Assembly: GCA_029961005.1 (NCBI GenBank)
Contig: JASBVW010000035.1
Coordinates: 1 to 9,856, forward strand
From: Bacillota bacterium
GTDB lineage: Bacteria; Bacillota; UBA5301; JASBVW01
Direction: 5' to 3'
DNA: 9,856 bases
The position numbers and the translations under genes were made by a program. The notes beneath the pieces were generated by a model that was given only the letters and a program-made list of their open reading frames with translations, made no database searches and was not told the DNA's origin. This document shows positions 1 to 5,449 of the stretch, piece after piece. How positions within the stretch are numbered: position 1 is the first letter of the stretch; every line of letters begins with the position of its first letter.

Positions 1-81
1 CGGCTCTTCCAGCTCCTGAACGGGCAAAAGAAAACGGGTACCCCTGCCACCAGGTACCCGGAGCCGAGGGAGAAGAAATAA
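1..81 (+). CDS. 3' end of an unidentified plus-strand gene (partial)
   Basis: Reading frame 1 is open from the window edge and encodes 26 residues (beginning RLFQLLNGQ, ending PEPREKK) before a TAA stop at 79-81. A good intrinsic terminator in the same orientation starts 36 bases later, which is the main reason to believe this is the tail of a real gene. The charged, Pro/Lys-rich end looks like an ordinary soluble C-terminus. Too little is visible to name a family. Frame 3 is also open through this stretch, but it would read through the terminator and into the start of the next gene, so frame 1 is preferred. Confidence 0.45.
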   Translation, partial: RLFQLLNGQKKTGTPATRYPEPREKK

Positions 82-116
82 CGGGCCTTCCGTACCACGC
101 CTCTGGCGAGTCGCCC

Positions 117-140
117 GCCGACCCCAGGGTCGGCTTTTTT
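117..140 (+). terminator. Intrinsic terminator for the upstream plus-strand gene
   Basis: A 7-bp GC-rich stem (GCCGACC at 117-123 pairing with GGTCGGC at 128-134) closes a 4-base loop and is followed at once by six T (135-140), then CTT. This is a textbook Rho-independent terminator read on the plus strand. It probably ends the gene whose stop is at 79-81 and insulates the protease gene downstream. Confidence 0.8.
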
Positions 141-155
141 CTTCCCCTCTTTCTA

Positions 156-182
156 TTGATTTTAACGGAGCATATATATAAA
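156..182 (+). promoter_or_regulatory. Possible sigma-A-like promoter for the serine protease gene
   Basis: This is an AT-rich island between the terminator and the protease start. TTGATT (156-161) resembles a -35 box and TATAAA (177-182) a -10 box, with a short 15-base spacer inside an alternating AT run (172-180). It would give a 5' leader of roughly 75 bases. The leader holds a weak hairpin: GGGA 204-207 with TCCC 213-216, extended by GAAA 198-201 with TTTC 217-220 across a 2-base bulge. The call rests on composition and position only; the spacer is below the optimum. Confidence 0.35.
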
Positions 183-265
183 CCAGTTCCCGCAGCAGAA
201 AGAGGGATTTTTTCCCTTTCACCGAAAACCATGACACTGAGAGCCGGGGAAAGGAGGTTCGGTTC

Positions 266-1231
266 ATGTCCGAAGAGCTCAAGCAGGTGTTGGAACGGGA
301 GAAAGCCGCCCTGCTCAAGCTGCCCAACGTCGTCGGAGTGGGCATAGGTCACAAGCGCGTGGGGGGCAAGAGCACCGGGCAGCCCAGTTTGATCGTCCTG
401 GTCAAGAAGAAGCTGCCGGCTGCTCAGCTGGCGGCAGCGGACCTGGTTCCCCCGCGGGTGGGGGGCGTACCCACAGACGTGGTGGAGGTGGGAGACATCC
501 GCGCCCTGGGGGCCTTACCACTCCCCTTGGGAGCGGAGAATAACCCCCGCACGCGGAAGATGCGCCCTGCCCGCCCGGGCGTCAGCATCGGGCACTACAA
601 GATTACCGCCGGTACTTTCGGGGCGGTCGTCTACGACCGGCAGAGCCGCGCGCCCCTTATCCTCTCCAACAACCACGTCCTGGCCAACTCCACCAGCGAC
701 CGTGCCCGGCGGGCTTCCGTAGGCGACCCCATCTGGCAGCCGGGGCGCTACGACGGTGGGTCCAGCGAGGACCTGATTGCCCGGCTGGAGCGCTTCGTCC
801 CCCTGCACTTCCGGCGGCTCTTCTTCTCCCCCAAGGCCAAACGGCCCAACCTGGTAGACGCAGCAGTGGCCCGCCCCTTAACCCCCCAGCTGATCTCTGA
901 CGAGATCATGGAGCTGGGCAGGGTGCAAGGAATAGCCGAAGCCCAGCCGGATCTGGAGGTAACCAAGAGCGGACGCACAACGGGGGTCACCTCCGGCCGG
1001 GTCATCGCCCTGCACGCCTCGCTGGACGTCGGGTACGATGGAGGCCGGCAAGCCACCTTCGTGGAGCAGGTGGTGGCCGAGCCCATGTCGTCCGGGGGGG
1101 ACAGCGGCTCTCTGGTGCTGACCCGCGACCTCAAGGCAGTGGGATTGCTCTTCGCCGGGTCGGCCCAAGCTACCATCTTCTCCCCGATCCAGACGGTCCT
1201 GGACCTCTTGGATCTAGACCTTATGCCTTAA
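266..1231 (+). CDS. Nal1-like trypsin-fold serine protease
   Basis: A 321-residue putative endopeptidase of the chymotrypsin-like (S1-type) fold. The catalytic triad is readable: His137 in LSNNHVLA, Asp198 in NLVDAAVA and Ser280 in SGGDSGSL. A KSGRTTG segment (234-240), usual before the second beta-barrel in this group, is also present. Residues 1-90 form a separate N-terminal part with a VVGVGIGHK motif (22-30) and a basic strand SLIVLVKKKLP, as in bacterial relatives of plant Nal1. There is no signal peptide or membrane segment, so a cytoplasmic location is inferred. The start is firm: AAGGAGG (251-257) lies 8 bases before the ATG. The gene stands alone, behind a terminator and convergent with the hydrogenase block. 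The substrate is unknown. Fold and triad are confident; the Nal1-like label is from motif resemblance. Confidence 0.85.
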   Translation: MSEELKQVLEREKAALLKLPNVVGVGIGHKRVGGKSTGQPSLIVLVKKKLPAAQLAAADLVPPRVGGVPTDVVEVGDIRALGALPLPLGAENNPRTRKMRPARPGVSIGHYKITAGTFGAVVYDRQSRAPLILSNNHVLANSTSDRARRASVGDPIWQPGRYDGGSSEDLIARLERFVPLHFRRLFFSPKAKRPNLVDAAVARPLTPQLISDEIMELGRVQGIAEAQPDLEVTKSGRTTGVTSGRVIALHASLDVGYDGGRQATFVEQVVAEPMSSGGDSGSLVLTRDLKAVGLLFAGSAQATIFSPIQTVLDLLDLDLMP

Positions 1232-1262
1232 TTCCCCGGGTGCGGATTCCAGTCTGGGTCAG

Positions 1263-1310
1263 GGCGGGCCGCGCCCTCCAAGACCAGCCGCTGGCTTTGG
1301 CCGGCCCGCC
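1263..1310. repeat. Inverted repeat in the convergent spacer, possible terminator
   Basis: GGCGGGCCG (1263-1271) is a perfect 9-bp inverted match to CGGCCCGCC (1302-1310). The 30 bases between them contain a further small hairpin (CCAG 1284-1287 with CTGG 1291-1294). It sits between the two converging genes, where a bidirectional terminator is expected, but neither side has a T-tract. It may be a Rho-dependent or structural terminator, or a chance product of GC-rich sequence. Nothing else is recognisable in the 123-base spacer. Confidence 0.3.
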
Positions 1311-1354
1311 ACGCCACGGGGTCCGCATACGCGCAGGACCGCCAGCGCCGCAAC

Positions 1355-2932
1355 CTAACAACCTCCACCTCCACCGGTGCCGGTCGGCTGCACCTTTTGT
1401 CCCGGGCAATCCTTCTGCGGCGCGCCGGCCGCCACCTCCCGCTCTGCCTCGGCCGAAAGCTCCGGCGTATAGAGCTGGACCCGGTTCCTCCCCAGCCGCT
1501 TGGCTTCGTAGAGGGCCATATCCACCGCCGCTACAAACTGGGCCGGCGTGTTGATCTCGGGGCGCGGGACGGCACAGATGCCGATGCTGACGGTAACCTT
1601 GATGGGCTCTGCCTCATCCACCCTGATCTCGCACTGTTCGACGCGCTGCCGAATCCGCTCCGCCACCAGGGTACCGCCCCTGCTGTCCGTATCCGGAAGG
1701 ATGATCAAAAATTCCTCTCCCCCGTAGCGCCCAACCACGTCCGTAGAGCGCAGGGTCTCCCGGGTGCACTCCATGACCCTCTTGAGCGTTAAATCCCCTA
1801 CCGGATGCCCGTAGCGGTCGTTGATCCGCTTAAAGTGGTCCAAGTCCATCATGAGAATGCACAGCGGCTTGTTATAGCGCATGCTCTTTTTGAACTCTTC
1901 CTCCAGGCGCTCGTCCAGGTAGCGCCGGTTGAAGACCCTGGTGAGGCCATCCTTCATCGACAGCTTCCTGACCTCCTCGTACAGCCAGGCGTTTTCGATC
2001 ACCGCGTAGGCGTGGGTCACCACCAGGTGGAGGGTCTCCTCGTCCCCTTGATCGAAGGAATGGCCCGGTTGGGGGAGGACCGCAAAGACTCCCACCACCG
2101 TCCCCTTCCCTTTGACCGGCACGCACAGGAGCTGGTCGAGGGGGAGCGGGCGCTCTCCTTTCCTCCGGGAGCAGCCCTCGCTGTTGAGTAGGCGCGTGGT
2201 AAACTGAGGGGGCACCATAGCCGGGTCGAGGTAGGGGCGCAAAATCCCCAGGACGTGCTCCTTCAGCGCCAGGACGTCCTCCTCCGTGATCTCCGGGCAC
2301 CAGGTCTGGACGAAAAACTCGCCCTCCTCGCCGTGGGTCAAGGCCAGGGCAGCCACGGAGTAATCGATCAGCTTATGCAGGATGAGCATGGCGGAGCGCA
2401 CCGTCTCTTCGTAGTCCTGCAGGGAGTGCACCAGCTTGCCGATCTCGTTGATGACCGTGGCCTCGTACAGGGTGCGATCCAACAGCTCATTGGCCCGGGC
2501 CAGGACGTCCACGTTCTGGAGGGGCTGGACCTTAACGTTCCGCATCGGTCGCACGGAGCTCCCCCGGGCCAGAAAAGCCTTGACCAAGCGCAGCAGCTCC
2601 TCGTTCCCCACCCCTTTGCTGATGAACTCGTCGGCCCCCGTCTGCAAACCCCAGAACTTCTCCCGGGGCTGGTCCCGCGAGGTGAGGATGAGGATGGGGA
2701 TGTGGCGGGTGAGCAGCTCGTTTTTGAGCAAACGGCAGACCTGATAGCCGTTCATGCGCGGCATCATCACGTCCAGCAGGATGAGATCGGGCTGAACCTG
2801 AAAGGCTTTCTCCGCTGCCTCCACCCCGTCGCGGGCAGTGACGACCTCGTAGCCTTCCTGCTCCAGAATGCCCCCCACCACCTTCAAGATAGTGGGGCTG
2901 TCGTCCGCCAGTAAGATGCGGGCTTTTGCCAT
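1355..2932 (-). CDS. Response regulator diguanylate cyclase (REC-GAF-like-GGDEF)
   Basis: A 525-residue predicted c-di-GMP synthase controlled by phosphorylation. The receiver domain (about 4-121) has acidic residues Asp10/Asp11, phospho-acceptor Asp54 in LILLDVMMP, Thr84 and Lys106. A helical linker (about 140-180) leads to a GAF-like region (about 160-318) with three cysteines (212, 254, 270). The GGDEF domain (about 325-490) has DLDHFKRIND, the active-site variant GGEEF (404-408) and an intact inhibitory RxxD site (Arg395-Asp398), so it should be active and product-inhibited. The tail is low-complexity and ends in five Gly then Cys. The ATG at 2932 is chosen because GGGAGGGGG lies 5 bases upstream; a TTG 8 codons earlier has no such site. 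It begins 36 bases after the hypE stop, so co-transcription with the hyp genes is likely. The partner kinase is not in the window. Confidence 0.9.
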   Translation of the reverse strand: MAKARILLADDSPTILKVVGGILEQEGYEVVTARDGVEAAEKAFQVQPDLILLDVMMPRMNGYQVCRLLKNELLTRHIPILILTSRDQPREKFWGLQTGADEFISKGVGNEELLRLVKAFLARGSSVRPMRNVKVQPLQNVDVLARANELLDRTLYEATVINEIGKLVHSLQDYEETVRSAMLILHKLIDYSVAALALTHGEEGEFFVQTWCPEITEEDVLALKEHVLGILRPYLDPAMVPPQFTTRLLNSEGCSRRKGERPLPLDQLLCVPVKGKGTVVGVFAVLPQPGHSFDQGDEETLHLVVTHAYAVIENAWLYEEVRKLSMKDGLTRVFNRRYLDERLEEEFKKSMRYNKPLCILMMDLDHFKRINDRYGHPVGDLTLKRVMECTRETLRSTDVVGRYGGEEFLIILPDTDSRGGTLVAERIRQRVEQCEIRVDEAEPIKVTVSIGICAVPRPEINTPAQFVAAVDMALYEAKRLGRNRVQLYTPELSAEAEREVAAGAPQKDCPGQKVQPTGTGGGGGC

Positions 2933-2968
2933 GGCTACCCCCTCCCTGAAGCCCAATCAACCCCTAAC

Positions 2969-4000
2969 CTAACAAATGCGCGGCAGCAGCTCCCCTTCCG
3001 GCATGTCTAGGATGCGCTCCCCTCCCACTGCGGTGCGCACCACCACCAGTCCGGGGTGCTGAGCGGTCGTCTCGCCGATAATCTTCGCCCCTTTCCCATA
3101 TTTATCCTTTTGCATGGCCTGCACCACCTCGCCCGCCCGCTGGCGCGGGACAAAGGCCACCATCTTCCCCTCGTTGGCCACGTACAGGGGGTCAAAGCCC
3201 AGCATGTCACAGGCTCCCCGCACCTGGGGGCTGAGCGGAATCGCCTCCTCGTAGATGACGACCCCCACCTGAGCCTGGGCCGCCACTTCGTTTAAGGTGC
3301 TGGCCAGGCCGCCTCGAGTGGGATCCCGGAAGCAGTGGACTTCGGCGCCGGTAGCCAAAACTTGCGCCACCAGGCCGTTCAGAGGCGCACAGTCGCTGCG
3401 AATGGGCGTTTCCCAGGCAATGCCTTCCCGCTCCGAGAGTACGGCTATTCCGTGCTCGCCAATGGGGCCGCTGACGATCACCGCATCCCCGGGCCGCACC
3501 TTTTCTCCCCCCAGGTCAACCCCCTCCGGCACCAGACCGATGCCGGTGGTATTGATGTAGAGCCCGTCCGCCTGGCCGCGGGCCACTACCTTGGTATCGC
3601 CGGTGATGATCTTGACGCCGGCCTCTTGGCAGGCCGCGGCGATGGAGGCCACCACCCGTTCCAGCTCGGCGATCCGCAGCCCCTCCTCGATGATCAAGGC
3701 CAGGCTCAAATAAAGAGGGGTGGCTCCGCTGGTGGCCAGGTCGTTGACGGTCCCGCACACGGCCAGCCGCCCGATGTCTCCACCCCGGAAGAAGAGGGGG
3801 CGTACGACAAAGGAGTCCGTGGTCATGGCCAGGCGGGGCGCAGCCGGCGCGCCCGGACCCGTTCGGGGAGCCGGGAAGACGGCTGCGTCGTTTCTCTGCA
3901 GCAGCAGCTCGTTTCCCAGGTGGCGGTAAAAGAGCTCTTCCACCAGCTGGTGGGTGGCCCGCCCCCCGCTGCCGTGGGCCAGAATGATCCGGTCGTTCAT
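2969..4000 (-). CDS. hypE: Hydrogenase maturation protein HypE (carbamoyl dehydratase)
   Basis: A 343-residue PurM/AIR-synthase-fold protein of normal length. It accepts a carbamoyl group from HypF on its C-terminal cysteine and uses ATP to dehydrate it to a thiocyanate, the source of the two cyanide ligands on the active-site iron. The sequence shows HGSGGR (9-14), TDSFVV (61-66), GTVNDLATSGA (83-93), the nucleotide-site GDTKVV (134-139) and the family-defining C-terminal PRIC with Cys343 as the modified residue, all intact. The ATG overlaps the hypD stop in an ATGA arrangement, and a GGAGG inside the end of hypD (4011-4015) serves it, so the two are translationally coupled. It acts in the cytosol with HypF and the HypC-HypD complex. 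Confidence 0.97.
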   Translation of the reverse strand: MNDRIILAHGSGGRATHQLVEELFYRHLGNELLLQRNDAAVFPAPRTGPGAPAAPRLAMTTDSFVVRPLFFRGGDIGRLAVCGTVNDLATSGATPLYLSLALIIEEGLRIAELERVVASIAAACQEAGVKIITGDTKVVARGQADGLYINTTGIGLVPEGVDLGGEKVRPGDAVIVSGPIGEHGIAVLSEREGIAWETPIRSDCAPLNGLVAQVLATGAEVHCFRDPTRGGLASTLNEVAAQAQVGVVIYEEAIPLSPQVRGACDMLGFDPLYVANEGKMVAFVPRQRAGEVVQAMQKDKYGKGAKIIGETTAQHPGLVVVRTAVGGERILDMPEGELLPRIC

Positions 4001-5136
4001 CGGGCAGCCACCTCCCGCTCCCGCCGCTCATAACGATAATAGGCGGCGCAGGATCCCTCCGACGAGACCATGCACGGCCCCACCGGCGCCGCCGGAGTAC
4101 AGACTCGCCCAAAGAGCGGGCACTCCGGAGGCAGCTTGGCCCCTTTCAAGACCTCGCCGCAGGAGCAGGCTTTAGTCAACGGCGGGGGTTCAGGCAGGCG
4201 GGCCAACAGGTCCTCCACCGCAAACTGCACCCGGGCGTTGTACTCCGCCCAGCGGGGCTGGAGCTCCAGCCCGCTGCCCGGGATCTTCCCGATCCCGCGC
4301 CAGACCGAGTCGCAAGGGACGAAGTACTCCGCGATGACTTCCTGGGCGGCGCGGTTCCCTTCCCGCGTCACCACCCGCTCGTATTCGATCTCCACTTCGG
4401 CCCGGCCTTCTTCCAGTTGGGCCAGGAGCATGTCCACCGCGCGCAGGACGTCCACGGGTTCAAACCCGGCGATGACCGAGGGCACCCGGTACTTCCGGAC
4501 CAAGGGCTCGTACGCCGCCGCGCCGATGACCGTGCTGACGTGGCCGGGCAGGATGAAGCCATCCAAAGCCACGTCCCGGGCCGTCAGCAGGGCCTCCAGG
4601 GCCGGCGGCACCGTCTTGTGCACCGAGAGCATAAAGAAGTTGCGCAGCCCCTGCTTTACCGCCAGCTCTAGCGAAGCGGCCGCCATGGGAGCCGTGGTTT
4701 CAAAGCCCACGGCGTAGAAGATCACCTTGCGCTGGGGGTTTTCCCGCGCCACCGCCAGGGCGTCCAGCGGAGAATAGACCACCCGCACGTCGCAGCCGGC
4801 CGCCTTCTCCTCCTGTAAAGTAGTCCTGCTGCCCGGGACGCGCATCATGTCGCCGTAGGTAGTCACGATCACGTCCCGCTCCCGAGCCAGCTCCATGATG
4901 AGGTCGATGTCCTTTTGGTCGGTGACGCAAACCGGGCACCCCGGCCCCGAAAGCAGGTGGAGGTGGGGCGGCAGCAGCTGCCGCAGGCCGTGGCGGGAGA
5001 TGTTGACGGTATGGGTCCCGCAGACCTCCATGAGGCGTATCGGCCTTTGCAGGCGCTCCAGGCGGGACCGGATGCTCTCCAGAATCCTTCCCGCCAGCTG
5101 CCGGTCAGACAGTCCGCTCAGATCAAGCTCCTTCAC
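3997..5136 (-). CDS. hypD: Hydrogenase maturation protein HypD (iron-sulfur scaffold)
   Basis: This 379-residue [4Fe-4S] protein, with HypC, is the scaffold on which the Fe(CN)2CO unit is built; it receives cyanide from HypE. Conserved pieces are CGTHT (Cys39-Thr43), GPGCPVC (Cys67, Cys70), GFETT, and a C-terminal cysteine cluster (Cys324, 326, 339, 346, 355, 363) that includes the iron-sulfur ligands. Cys39, 67 and 70 match the positions of the essential cysteines of E. coli HypD within two residues. The start is GTG, overlapping the hypC stop as GTGA, with GGAGGG 6 bases upstream inside the hypC tail. The length is typical of the family, and no key residue is missing. Confidence 0.97.
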   Translation of the reverse strand: MKELDLSGLSDRQLAGRILESIRSRLERLQRPIRLMEVCGTHTVNISRHGLRQLLPPHLHLLSGPGCPVCVTDQKDIDLIMELARERDVIVTTYGDMMRVPGSRTTLQEEKAAGCDVRVVYSPLDALAVARENPQRKVIFYAVGFETTAPMAAASLELAVKQGLRNFFMLSVHKTVPPALEALLTARDVALDGFILPGHVSTVIGAAAYEPLVRKYRVPSVIAGFEPVDVLRAVDMLLAQLEEGRAEVEIEYERVVTREGNRAAQEVIAEYFVPCDSVWRGIGKIPGSGLELQPRWAEYNARVQFAVEDLLARLPEPPPLTKACSCGEVLKGAKLPPECPLFGRVCTPAAPVGPCMVSSEGSCAAYYRYERREREVAAR

Positions 5137-5375
5137 GGTCTACCCTCCATCTCTTCCTCGCCCTCCCGGTACATCTGCTCCAGAAGGCGCAAGGTCTCCT
5201 CGGCCAACTCGGCGTCCACTATCTCCAGGGCGAAACCGGCGTGGATGAGCACCCAGTCCCCTTCTTTCACTCCCGGCACCAGGCGGATCCCCACCTCGCG
5301 CACGTTCCCCTGCAGCTCTACCTTGGCCATGTCACCCTGGATCTCCAGGACGCGCGCCGGGACAGCCAAACACAT
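5133..5375 (-). CDS. hypC: Hydrogenase maturation chaperone HypC
   Basis: An 80-residue HypC/HybG-family chaperone. It pairs with HypD during assembly of the iron centre and then carries the iron unit to the hydrogenase large-subunit precursor. The diagnostic N-terminus MCLAVP is present; Cys2, exposed after Met removal, is the functional residue, and conserved His45 lies in WVLIHAGFA. The C-terminus is a charged, Glu-rich helix. The ATG is fixed by the MC motif and has GGAG-type sequence about 10 bases upstream. It overlaps hypD by 4 bp and follows hypF after 74 bases, the longest gap between hyp genes here. That gap is relatively AT-rich, but I see no convincing promoter in it. Confidence 0.97.
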   Translation of the reverse strand: MCLAVPARVLEIQGDMAKVELQGNVREVGIRLVPGVKEGDWVLIHAGFALEIVDAELAEETLRLLEQMYREGEEEMEGRP

Positions 5376-5449
5376 GCCACAGCCTCTCCTCTCTGGTCAA
5401 ACTATCTGAATTGTGAATAACTTCTTCGGGGGAAAAGTGATTCCTGCTT

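Noticed and set aside
35..60. Perfect inverted repeat CGGGTACC/GGTACCCG with a 10-base loop
   Set aside because: It lies inside the probable coding tail ending at 81, has no T-tract, and does not match a riboswitch class I could confirm. I considered a c-di-AMP (ydaO-type) leader because of the GGAGCCGAGGG stretch, but the conserved core was not there.
3..347. Long open frame 3 from the left edge to 347
   Set aside because: It reads through a strong terminator and overlaps the start of the protease gene in another frame; the translation looks like non-coding sequence. High GC explains the openness.
1397..2914. Several 100-220 codon plus-strand frames opposite the GGDEF gene
   Set aside because: They are antisense shadows of a well-supported coding frame, with no domain resemblance and no good ribosome sites.
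4070..4717. A 215-codon plus-strand frame opposite hypD
   Set aside because: Its Ser/Arg/Thr-rich composition is typical of an antisense reading of GC-rich coding DNA, and hypD is certain.
5376..5449. Possible promoter in the hypF-hypC gap
   Set aside because: The gap is AT-richer than its surroundings and contains TTCACA and TTGACC, but no -10 box at a usable distance and no FNR-like palindrome.
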